DNA from: Setoptus koraiensis
Taxonomy: Eukaryota > Arthropoda
Length of the DNA: 64,000 nucleotides
NCBI GenBank assembly: GCA_048013815.1
Contig: CM106586.1
Span: 12,276,001 to 12,340,000 of the forward strand
Direction: 5' to 3'
The position numbers were made by a program, and so were the translations under genes. Positions 12,629 to 22,957 of the stretch are shown here, one piece after another; positions within the stretch are counted from its first letter, which is position 1, and the number at the start of each line of letters is the position of its first letter. The notes beneath the pieces were generated by a model. It was given only the letters and a program-made list of their open reading frames with translations, was not told the origin of the DNA and made no database searches.

Positions 12629-12881
12629 ACTCTCGCTCCGGAGAATCACTCTGTGTAGAAATTTGAGGAAATCTGCAGGAAACTCAGGAGAGGAACACCG
12701 AAAAAAAAGCGCGAAAAAGGCGAAATTTCGGGCACGTTGGCACGACCAAGGAAATGGGCCCGAACTAAACTGGCTGTAACTTTGGAAATCGCCGGGGAGC
12801 GGCCGAACTGAAATTGAATGACGCGGGAATTGAATGAGGCCGAAACTCCGGCCGAAATTGAGTGGGGCCGAAATCGAATGG

Positions 12882-12897
12882 GGCCGAAATTTCGGCC
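12882..12897. repeat. Perfect 16-bp palindrome GGCCGAAATTTCGGCC
   Basis: The dyad is exact. Half-sites (GGGGCCGAAAT) recur just upstream at about 12840-12880, and the palindrome is related to the one at 12444. Confidence 0.85.
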
Positions 12898-13340
12898 GAA
12901 ATTAGTTGGACGTGCGTCGGTGCATTTATATTTGCGGAGAGATAATTCAGGTATGGAGTTTTGGTTATTTTTAGCCGGTTTCACATGGATGCTTGCGGCA
13001 CATTGGCGACTGTCGCGCAGCTTGCGTTTGGCGGGTGCCGCTGCGGCCAGCGCAATCAAACTTTCAATTGCGCCCCCGACTGGAAGTGCGCGTGCATCTT
13101 GAAGCGCGTGTGCCCAGCCCACCGAAGCAGGCCGCACGGGCCCCAAAGTGGCCTGCATGCGGCCCGAAATGTGCGCCAATGTATGTATGCCAATGATGAG
13201 GGGCCAGTGATGAGGAGCGGCAATTTTGCGCACAAAATCCGCCCTCGACAGCCGACGTTGACAAGAGCACACAAGATGGCGCCGAAATTCGCGCTCGAGC
13301 TCTTAATCTAGAGCTGGCCAGCGGAACAGGAGCTTATTAG

Positions 13341-13366
13341 TGTGTGTGTGTGTGTGTGTGTGTGTG
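13341..13366. repeat. (TG)13 microsatellite
   Basis: An uninterrupted TG dinucleotide run. Shorter TG runs occur at about 9495, 11033 and 14107. Confidence 0.95.
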
Positions 13367-13423
13367 ATGGCCGGCGGTTGGATTATGGCCGCAGCGCGGG
13401 GCAGAGAATTCATTCAGACTGTT

Positions 13424-13546
13424 TCGAGCGTTCCGACTGTCGCGACCATTTCGAGCGTTTCGACCATCGCGACCATTGCGAATATCGCGGCTGTTGCGAC
13501 TGTGGCGACCATTGCGACTGTGGCGACCATTGCGACTGTCGCCACT
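13424..13546. repeat. Tandem repeat, 9/18-bp unit
   Basis: Units of GCGACCATTGCGACTGTG and degenerate relatives are repeated across about 120 bp. The last copies are nearly exact. Confidence 0.8.
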
Positions 13547-16500
13547 GCCAATGGCGACCAACGGGCCGCGCCGCGGCCGGGTGAATTGATGCGATCACTC
13601 GCAATTGGGGCCTGTCGTGCGGCCCGCGTTTGATTGACGTGCTGCGCCATTGGCTAGAGTGGCCGCGAGCGACTAAACCGAAAATACAATATTCGCCACC
13701 TAGACGCACCTCGTGTATGTGTAATTCGGCGTCGGCGAACGCTCGAATGTGACGCAACGGCGACGCCGGCAAGCGGCCAACGGCGAACGGTCAGCGGACG
13801 AATTGTCACAATTCATATCTGCCGGCGCGCGCCAGTTGAACTCTTTACAATTGCAACTTTTGCAACTCAACCGAACACAACTGAATAACTGCAGCAGTTA
13901 CGCCGCAAACTAATCATCGTTATTAAGCCGTGAGGCCCCACAGTTGTGCGGCATGCAATTCAACGGCAGTGCGCTCAGTGAAAACACCAACCAGTCGCAC
14001 CGAACGGTGAATACTCGCCACTCCAATTGGGCCCAACTAAAGAAATTAGAGCGCCACTGGCGGCTCATTAAGCAACAAAAAGCTCGTCTACATAATGCGC
14101 GACATGTTGTGTGTGTGTGTGTGTTATGTAATGTTGTTATGTTGCCTAGCGCCATCGGGCCCCATCAAACGCAAGCCATGCCAATTGCCACTAAACAAGA
14201 GCGCGCATCAAGAAACAATCTCCAGCCAGCTCTCCAACTAATCTAACTGATGCATAATCCCACGCAATCGCCGTGCACCTGTCGAGGCGCGCACCCCGGC
14301 GCGGTGCGGGCCCCAGTCTGCAAAACAGGTAGCGCACCTTGGGTAGCCAGCCAGCCTGCCTGCCTGCCTGCCTGTCTGACTGCCTTTTGCAGAGGTGTCC
14401 AGCGGCGTGTATTAGCAGATTGGGCAATTGAAAGTGCTTTGACAACTCACAACCGGGCTTACCGAAATGGCGCACACCTGTCACAATTGTTTTGCGAGCG
14501 ACAGTGTTGCGAGCGACAGAGGCCCCGACGCTAACAAGCGATTGCAAACCGCCAGCCAATCAATTTTGGCAATTTGGTCTGGCGCCAAAATTAAATTATT
14601 TTCAGCCGATCCTCGCCGACTTGGCGATGCCGCCGCGGCTCGGCCGCGAAATAATTTGCGAAAAGCTGACTGCGAAAAGGGAAAACCTTGGTGAAAAGGC
14701 GCAAAAGTTTTTTTCACAGCCAGCCTAACAGCGTTGTCGTGCGCACGGCGCCCGGCGACAGCATGTGGCGGCGCACAAAATCAATAGATGGTAATAGATT
14801 TTACATTTTGCTGCTGGGGCCCGTCTGGCCGGTTTGCACTACCACTTGTGCCATTTCGCCGATAGTACCGATACCGGCCGAGTGGGGCGACTTTTTATCT
14901 TGTTTCGTGCAGCACGCGCTGCAAATGACACACACTTCGACACACTTGTGCCAGCGACCCAAATTGACCATTGCAGTCGGCGTATCGGTGAATCGGTTCG
15001 GCTTGCATAGCCCGTTGACTCGCTGATGCAACTGGAAACATTTGGCCGAGCAGCATGGTGAATATCGCAGCCGAAATAGGCGCGCAAAAGAGCGAAACGC
15101 AACAAAATGTTGTTAAATTTGAGAGAGAGACAAGAGCAAAAAAAGAAGAGGCTTGACATCGGTTATTTATAGTTATCGTTAGCACGTATCATTTACTTAT
15201 CTGTCCAGGCCCACAAACGGGCCCCACTACTGGGCCCGCCGGTCATGTAGCGCGAGCGAGCCATTAGACAACAACGGCGACGCACATGAGACGCCGGGCA
15301 CGTCGCTGACAGTCGGTCAATCAAGCAATTAATCAAAATGACAGCACCAATAACAGCCAATAGACATTACGTAATCTCTTTGGGTGGCGCTGCCCATTTC
15401 TACCGCTACGGCGCTGTATGTTGGGCTTGTCCAGCCGCCGAGCCACCGATAGAGGGTGCCCCAAGCGAGCGCTAGAGCGCAATTGTCAAGCTTAATTATA
15501 TTGATAATCATGATTACATTTATCTTGATTTGAATTTGACGCCGGCGCCCTGCAGTTGCTCTAAATGAGCGCCAGAGCGCACTCTGTCCAGCGCTCAGGC
15601 CATTTCGGCCCCTCTGGCCCCTTCAACTGGTCGCGGCAGCTGCGGCGGCCCGTCGAGTGACGGCATCGAGTGGCTGAATGATGCAGAGCGACGACGTTTG
15701 TTATTGATTATGATCACTTGATTGATAGCTAAGTGCTGGCTGCAATCCGTGTGTGCGACGCTCTGGCTGCAGTGACAGCGGCGACGACACCGGCAACAAC
15801 CGCATTCATCGCCTCAAGTGAGTCGAGGGGCCCCACTGAGGCGACCCCTGTGCTCGGCGAGTGGCGACAGCGGCCAACAGAGGCGACCGATAACGCGACG
15901 AGGCGCGACAACAAGAACAAGAACAAGTTTGCCCGTCCGCACTTGTGCGCCATCCCGGCGCGCCCTGACAAAACCGCCAGACGACGCCACTAGTTACTCA
16001 CAGCTCACCTGGCGCCTCTGTAGCGTAACCAACGGGGTACTGACGCGTCATTGTTGGGCGCATTGGGCACTTTCTCGTGCGCTGCTATGACGCGCCCCAG
16101 GTAAATGACAATGCGCGCACAGGTGCCAGCATTGAATGATCGATCGGGCCCCACCAAGAGGCGCGCGCCATCTCGAGCGGGGCCCGTGTCTTGCCAAACA
16201 ATGCTGTCGTCGCCATTGGCGTCACCTTTGATGGCACCTCATGTATGAATAATACGCTCTAAGCTGGGGCCCGTCTAACGGCGCCGAATGAATTGAAGAT
16301 TAAGAGCGCATATCTCATTACTTGACAGGCGGATTGTGGTGGCGCGCGCAAGGTGTCGCGTTTCGATTGTGGCCACTTGGAGGCGCGCTCTATTTACTAT
16401 CGCTCTCACAGCGCGAACACTGTGCGAACGTTGGGGCCTGTCGAAAGATAAAACAGGCCCGTGCCAGTTGCTGCTGCTGGGCCGACAAGTGTGCGCAGCA

Positions 16501-16840
16501 ATCAGCCGCGTTCCACCACTCAGAGGCCCCAGTTTGCCGGGCCGCCAAATTGGCTCGCCCCGTTCATAGATGAATATTTTATATTTATCTGCGAATTGAA
16601 TGCCGGGGCCAGATTTTGCCTATTGGGTCCCTTTTCGCTGCCAGTCTCTGCTGGCAGTCGCTGATGCCAGTTTCAGCGGGGGCGCCGATTCGAGAGCGAG
16701 CGGCTTTTAATTCAACTTGAACTTGATGCTCTTTGACACTGTAACATGTCCCGCGGAGTCGCTTGCTCGAGCGAGCTGCCCGCACGCCGCACAACCGCAA
16801 GTGCGGTCGTTCGCTGTCGCCGGCAAACTCTCCCATTTCT

Positions 16841-16944
16841 GGCCTCTCGCTCGCTTGCGAACTCTTGAATTTGTGGCCTCTCGCTCGCTTGCGAACTCTT
16901 GAATTTGTGGCCTCTCGCTCGCTTGCGAGACGAGACGAGACGAG
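16841..16944. repeat. 34-bp tandem repeat (2.6 copies) followed by GACGA repeats
   Basis: Identical 34-bp units begin at 16841 and 16875 with GGCCTCTCGCTCGCTTGCGA. A 20-bp partial copy at 16909 runs into a GACGA pentamer run. Confidence 0.9.
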
Positions 16945-17520
16945 TCAGACGAGCGGCCAGTGCAATGCCGTGTCAGCGCGCGTTTGTCAACTGCAACTGG
17001 CCCGGACAGGCGAGCTCGCTGGCCGATACGACGCTGAGGCCGACGCTCGTGTTTGCACGCCACCCAAGACAAATTGTGACCCAAATCACGTGCAAGCATT
17101 TTTGCCACGTAAGCAGCCAATTGGTGGCCTGGCGAGCGCTCTTTTCCGCTTTGCTGGCCACAGCAGTGGCCGACTGAGCGGCCGACAATTGCTGTTGAGG
17201 GCGGGCGGCGGGCCAAATGTGGCGCGCGAGCAACATTGGCAAAACGGCCCCAAATTGGCCAGTGGTCAGCGGTCGGCTGAGACGAAAAACAAGGGGCAAT
17301 ATTTTTGACAACAGCAACGACAACAACCACACCACGACGCAACGACAGCAACGACAACCACGACAACAACGACAACAACGACAACAACGACAACGAAACA
17401 AGTGGCCAACGTCGTGCGTACTGTGCACTATTGGCTATGCCGACTATATTAGCGACTGGTGGCGCTCGCTGTGTAATGATGTAATAACATTGTAGTTACA
17501 TTGCAGCTAATTACATGCCG

Positions 17521-17570
17521 TCCAATAATTTTGGGCCCGACCGAGACAAATCTCGGCCAAAACTATTGGA
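17521..17570. repeat. 50-nt imperfect hairpin
   Basis: The arms TCCAATAATTTTGG (17521-17534) and CCAAAACTATTGGA (17557-17570) pair with one mismatch. Inside them CCGAG (17541-17545) pairs with CTCGG (17552-17556) around a 6-nt loop. The only asymmetry is six unpaired bases on the left side. It could be a short structured RNA, a remnant of terminal inverted repeats, or chance. Confidence 0.7.
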
Positions 17571-18019
17571 CACAGTCGCGAGTGTGTGTGTATGTATAAT
17601 AATCGCCTAATTGAGTAGGGGGCGCTCGTAATGAATGAAGCTCGCGCTCAGTGCAAAGAGGCTGCAGATGCATGGCGTATGAGCAAGTGATTAATGAGAG
17701 CGGCGCCGATGCAATCAACAATATCTACCATTATTTGCTTGTTGCCAGTTGCTGGCGCCAGCCACTTAGCAACGGGCCCGCATAAGCTGTTTTGTATGCT
17801 GTTTCATACACTTTGTATATTGTGTGGGCCCCTTGCAGCGCACTGGCCGGCCGGCTCAATTCGAGCGGGCCCAACTCGAGCGGGCCCAACTGGAGCGGGC
17901 TCAACTCGAGTGAACTCAACTGAGCGCCAACAACACAGATTAAGAGTCTCGATGGTGGCAGTGGCAGCCTGTTGTTGCGACGCCAAGAATTATGTAATCA
18001 TTATTATTAAATCAGATCC

Positions 18020-18064
18020 GCTGTGTTTGTAAAAACACAGCGCCGTGCTTGTAAAAACAAGCAC
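18020..18064. repeat. Two adjacent hairpins sharing the core TTGTAAAAACA
   Basis: The first hairpin has the perfect stem GCTGTGTTT / AAACACAGC (18020-18028 and 18033-18041). The second has the perfect stem GTGCTTGT / ACAAGCAC (18045-18052 and 18057-18064). Their cores are the same (TTGTAAAAACA), but the outer stem bases differ and still pair. Confidence 0.75.
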
Positions 18065-18379
18065 TTTCTGGCAACTTGCCACCAGTAACTACTGGCGACT
18101 GTCTTATTGTTACAACATGACAATAATTAATCATTTCAATTGGGTTCCTCGTGCCACCTGTCACACTCCGGCCCGCTCGCCAGCAGTGTCAGTGGCGCCC
18201 ATCATCTTGCGCGCTGTGTCAGATGATGCAACTTGCTGCCACTTGCGATACTTGCTGCCACACATTTGTTTGTTATCTGCTGCCAACAAACGCAACGGGT
18301 CGCTAATTGTGCCAGCCAGTCTCAAGTTTCCTTCTCTGCTCGCTGTCTCCCGTTTCTGCTGCTGCCGCCGCTCCCATAC

Positions 18380-18490
18380 AGGCTCCCACACAAGCCTCCA
18401 CACAAGCCTCCACACAAGCCTCCACACAAGCCTCCACACAAGCCTCCACACAAGCTCCCACGCAAGCTCCCACACAAGCTCCCACACAAA
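18380..18490. repeat. 12-bp tandem repeat, about 9 copies
   Basis: CACAAGCCTCCA units are exact in the middle of the array and diverge to CACAAGCTCCCA at the right end. Because the unit is a multiple of three, it produces long spurious frames on both strands. Confidence 0.9.
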
Positions 18491-19066
18491 CAAGAGCGTG
18501 GGCCCCACTTCCGCTGCGCGCCGCGACAACTGGCCCTGCGCCCGTCGCCCGCCGCCCGCCCTCGGCTTTGACCCCGCTGATGACCCCGCACGGAGCGGAT
18601 AAATCAGTGCTGGCTCGCTCGTGCTGCTGGCCAGCGTGAGTAAGCTCATTATTTGTCACGACAATCATTAATAATGCATCATTTGCATATAGAAACATTG
18701 TTTTATTGCCGCTGTTGTCGGTGCTGGTGGCATCGTTGTCGCTGCTGCTAGGCGGTATTGCTGTTGCGGCTTGGGCCGCATACTGGGCACACAACATGGC
18801 TTGGGCCTCACCATCCGCATGCTGTAAGTGTGTGGGCCGGACCTGGGCGCGACATGAAGCCACCTCTTCCGTTTCTCTACAAAATTGTTTGTGTGTTTGT
18901 GTGTCGTGATGATGCACCGCGTATATAAACGTAATAGTGGTGCGTAATGCAGGCCCCACTGGCCCGGTCGCCGTCGACGCTGGCGACGCTGGCGATAATA
19001 ATCTTGGCCCCCATTGTGGGGCCACTATGCGCCGCTGCTGGATGGCGGATGGCGGTTCCATTGTTC

Positions 19067-19118
19067 GCAAGCGACGCATTATAAGCAAGCAACGCATTAT
19101 AAGCAAGCAACGCGTATA
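19067..19118. repeat. 18-bp tandem repeat, about 2.7 copies
   Basis: GCAAGCAACGCATTATAA-type units are repeated almost exactly; the first copy reads GCGACG at one place. Confidence 0.85.
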
Positions 19119-19159
19119 ATGGCCATAATATGTTGTGGGCCGCATCAGTCGCGCTCATG

Positions 19160-19199
19160 ATCAAATAAATATCATCGTGGCCCACGATATTTATTTGAT
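19160..19199. repeat. 40-bp interrupted palindrome
   Basis: The arms ATCAAATAAATAT (19160-19172) and ATATTTATTTGAT (19187-19199) are perfectly complementary. The inner CGTGG/CCACG also pairs. The only breaks are a 3-base bulge and one central base. Confidence 0.8.
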
Positions 19200-19600
19200 A
19201 TTTATATGTGTGTGTCACAGGTGAACCGACCCTCGCTGCCGCTGCACCCACAAAAGCCAGTGGAGGCAGCACAATACAAGAGCAAGTTTCTGTTGAGTTG
19301 CTATCGTGCTGCGTGCACAACAATATTGTGACATAATATCCAATATCCGTTCATTCGCGCTTCTATTTCCAACAGACCAAGCTGCTCTTTCAGCTTTGCT
19401 GCGATGCCTTCTGACCTGATTGCCGGCCCCAAAAAGCGGCCAAAATAAGCGCCGGACAGCAGGTGTTTTGTGGCTGGTGGCACAAGTCACGGCAATTGGT
19501 TGGTTGGCTGGTTGGCTGGTTCGTTGGTTGTGCTGGGCCAGTAGTATCAATACAATGATATCATGATGGTGATGATATGACATGATATGCAAATGAGATT

Positions 19601-20312
19601 AGATATTGGACCAAGTTCACACTGATCAGAGACAATGACACTTATCAGGTTAGCATTATGGAAACCGCACGCAAGCCACGTAACAACACACTTCGCATTA
19701 ATTAGCGTTGCCAAGTAATGACACACTCACGACACAAAAATCGTCACGGTCTTGGTGCATCTTGGCGACCTACAAAGAACTGACTTGGTTTCGCTTTAGT
19801 TGCTAGTCGCTAGTTGCAGTGCGCCAGTCACCACCAGCAACTAGCAACTGGCAAAAATCTCACCTGTCCACCGTAACCAACAAAGAATGGGCACAAGCTT
19901 GCGATTGTGAGCTGCAGTGCAACCGATGCTCACTAGTGGGTACCGCTATAATCTTGATTAGTCCACTAGACTGGATTATGTTTGTTGTGCCAACACCTGT
20001 CTACATGGGTTGCCATTCAGCGGGGGCCGGCCTCGGTCTATGTGTTGACGCAAACCGTTGTGTACGACTTTGGGTACATGTGACAGCTAAACACGCATTT
20101 CACAACTACCGGCCAGATGGATTGTTGATAGAAACGGAAACAGTGGCCCCATTATTAGACGCACTAACTTCATCAAGGTAATCAACTAGAAAATCAACTA
20201 AAGCCACTTGCGCCAGCTTGGATGGCGCCTAAATGGGGCATACAGATACCCCTGAGTCGAGCACGGACATATATCACACACAACCAACCTAGTGCTCTTA
20301 GGGGTCCATAGT

Positions 20313-20346
<34 letters not shown>

Positions 20347-21639
20347 ATTTCAGTTAGTGCTAGGTGCCACCACTGATGCCGTGGCAAGAAATAGACCATA
20401 CATCTTTGTTGACTCTCGTTGTACTGTAATTACATGTCATGTCAAATGTACATTATCCTCTTCAATACATAGTGCTGTCATAGAACGAGACTTCCACTCT
20501 TCTGGGGATTCTCTATCTCTCTTTGCCACCTTGTTTATTCTCTCCATTCTCGCTACAGAACACAGTGGACAATCCACTTTAGCCAGTGCAGCTTATTCAT
20601 TTGCAGCACTTGTAACGATTCCTAGCTGACCATTACAGTTACAACTGAGTCACAGGGTAATCACTGTTTTTAATCACTGTTTTTTGTTTTTTGGTGCTTT
20701 GGCTGTATACAACCACCAATTGCCACAGATGCTACCAACACTGTTACACATTTGAAAGAGCTGACGTAGAGGTCAAACACCAATCGACAACGAAACTCCC
20801 AACAGTGTCCGAGCTAGTTTATATGAATGTTCAAGCGGCTAACACTGGAGTTTCGTGGAAATGGCAAAGTAAAAATACAAAAGCGACCAAATTGAATTTC
20901 ACTAATGGAACTCTTTCGAACGAGACGAATAATGGGGCCATTATATTTGATCAACAACTAACAAGCACACCCGCTCAGCTCATTCAGCTCATGCTTTTGT
21001 CCATAGACGAGTAGAAAAAATAAACAGATGAAATAGATAATGTTAGCTTGGCCAACATTTCGTCTAGATACTAGCGACATATCATGTAGCAGCTATCGGA
21101 TGAATTGAATGAATTCAACTACAACAAGTGGTCAGAAAGTAGTATCAAGAAGCTTGACCGATAAAATACTTTCATTGAATAATGCTTTTACCAGTGATTG
21201 AAAGTATTTCCCTATAAGATTCATGTATACTATGAATTTGTATCGACAATTGCGACCTTTTGACCGCGTATTGATTTGTGCCATGTAGCTATTGAGGCCG
21301 TGCGATTGCATGATGATACGGATAAAGATCTCAGTCGTTTTGTCAACGCTTGAGCTTCACCCATATCCTTTAACGGGTGTCCAACCAAATAGTATGTCAC
21401 GAATTTCGGAGGAAGAAACTTACAGAAAAGTTCGGATATTTCTATACCATCCAGCAATAATCTCAAGTCAAAAGATCCACATCCGGATAGTATAGAATAG
21501 AATTTTTTAGTATCGAAACTTTGATATAAAATTCGACCAGAGCTGATGTGCTGACATGTGAATTATTTAACTGTATAACATACAAAAATGTTTATGTTAG
21601 TTCAATCAAACATTGAAAGGATTAATGATCTGATGCTGA
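19601..21639. other. AT-richer non-coding region, no gene recognised
   Basis: About 2 kb between the repeat-rich stretch and the epimerase gene. Frames of 90-120 codons at about 19.8-21.0 kb have no recognisable domain and no supporting splice context. The only definite feature is the TA run at 20316-20344. Confidence 0.6.
20316..20344. repeat. (TA)n microsatellite
   Basis: An uninterrupted run of about 14 TA dinucleotides. Confidence 0.95.
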
Positions 21640-22438
21640 CTACTTGATCACTAGAGAATCTTGTGTAATTTGACGTAATTGCTTTATGGTACCCTCTATA
21701 TCGTGAGATTGTGTTATTGCTGTACCCGAAACAATCATATTTGCCCCCGCCTTGGCACACTGGCCAACGTTGCTTGGACCAACTCCTCCGTCCACCTCGA
21801 TATCTAAGATTTTATTGATGTGAAGCGATAAACCGAGTAGAGGTTTGATTAGTGGTTACACACAACTAAAATTGAAGCGTATTTTTCATACTCATTGTGA
21901 TCCTCAGGCATAGCTTACCTAATTTGGGGTACTTGGCCCTGATCTGAGACACTTTCGGCATCATGTCAGACATGAATTTTTGTCCGCCAAAACCAGGTTC
22001 GACAGTCATAACTAGAACCATGTCGACTTTATTAATGTAAGGCATTATAACATCAACGCTAGTTGTAGGCTTGATAGCTAATCCTGCTCGCATTCCAGTC
22101 TCTTTAATCTTGCGTATAATTGACTCTTGATCTTGAGTTGATTCGTAGTGATAAGTATACTGAGAGCAGCCAGCGTCAGCCATCGACTCGATCCATCTTG
22201 ATGGTTCAGCTACCATCATGTGAACATCAAAAAAAGTTTGCGGTCCCAGGTCCCTTCTTAGACATTTAACCATTGTGTGTCCAAATGTTAAATTAGGAAC
22301 AAAATGTCCATCCATTACATCGAGATGTAAATAATCCGCTCCGCAATCTAACAGGTGACGCGACTCTTCAGACAATTTGGCTAGATTTGAGTTCAGAATA
22401 GAGGGACCAATTTTGGCCTTTAATTGTTTTGTAGACAT
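21640..22438 (-). CDS. RPE: Ribulose-phosphate 3-epimerase, two exons
   Basis: This cytosolic enzyme interconverts ribulose 5-phosphate and xylulose 5-phosphate in the pentose phosphate pathway. Exon 1 is 22438-21919 and exon 2 is 21803-21640. The 115-bp intron has donor TTAG|GTAAGC and acceptor CTTAG|ATATC, and splicing restores LDIEVDGGVG. The product is 227 residues, the usual length (human about 228). Family signatures are present in order: ILNSNLAKL, HLDVMDGHFVPNLTFG, DVHMMV, VMTVEPGFGGQKF, DIEVDGGV and GANMIVSGTAI. They include the metal-binding His/Asp residues and the catalytic Asp residues of the TIM barrel. Reading on without splicing would end the protein shortly after KLGKLCL, so the intron is well supported. 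Confidence 0.97.
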
Positions 22439-22957
22439 ATTGTTATCGGATGATTAAATTACTATCAAAAATTCCTGAGAGATGACAAGAGTGATTTGCC
22501 CTTGGTAACTGGTGAATATCAACGCCGATATGTGTGTCTCTCATCACTTGTTTTTGATTTGTTTTCCTTGTTTTTCAAGACGCCGCTTACCAATGAATCA
22601 CATATTAAGGAAAGATGTTAATCTGATAGGGGGCGCTCCAAGTCGACTCGTCGTGTAAAGGTGATGATATGAAATTCATATCTCATTAATGATAACAGAT
22701 TTGTGGTAAGCTTGTTGTGGCGTGGATTCAATTGGATAGCCATAAATACAATAACTTATGTATATATGTTTGTTTTCAACGCGAGAGAGTAGGATTAGTA
22801 AGATCGAAAAAAGGCTTGAGGCAATTTTTTCTTTCAGTATCGCAAGAAATCAATCTATAAATTATGATTCTATGATGGTTATTTTATAAATATATATATG
22901 TTTATATAGTTATATAAATGTATATTATCTACTCCGCTAGAATGTTGGCCACAATAT
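22439..22957. other. Spacer between SEL1L 3' end and epimerase start
   Basis: It holds the SEL1L 3' UTR and the epimerase promoter, both on the minus strand. The 22.87-22.92 kb part is a TATA-rich stretch. I see no other feature in it. Confidence 0.6.

Larger units (their letters stand above)
3948..19600. other. Gene-free, repeat-rich, relatively GC-rich stretch
   Basis: About 15.6 kb has no open frame with recognisable protein content on either strand. Apparent frames of 100-280 codons (for example near 16.7-17.4 and 18.3-19.1 kb) are simple repeats or low-complexity and have open frames antisense to them. The DNA is studded with GGGCC and GGGCCC motifs, CAA/CAG/GAC and TG microsatellites, and many 9-34 bp tandem repeats; a GCGAAACAAC motif recurs at 9018-9075. 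The more definite repeats and palindromes are listed separately. It lies upstream of the LRR gene, so distal regulatory DNA or non-coding 5' exons of that gene are possible. A non-coding RNA gene cannot be excluded. Confidence 0.7.

Noticed and set aside
16707-19145. Frames of 150-280 codons near 16.7-17.4 and 18.3-19.1 kb
   Set aside because: They run through simple tandem repeats, several frames are open at once on both strands, and the translations do not look like proteins.
19819-21014. Plus-strand frames of 90-120 codons that could be decayed transposon pieces
   Set aside because: No transposase, reverse transcriptase or integrase motif and no flanking repeats were seen.
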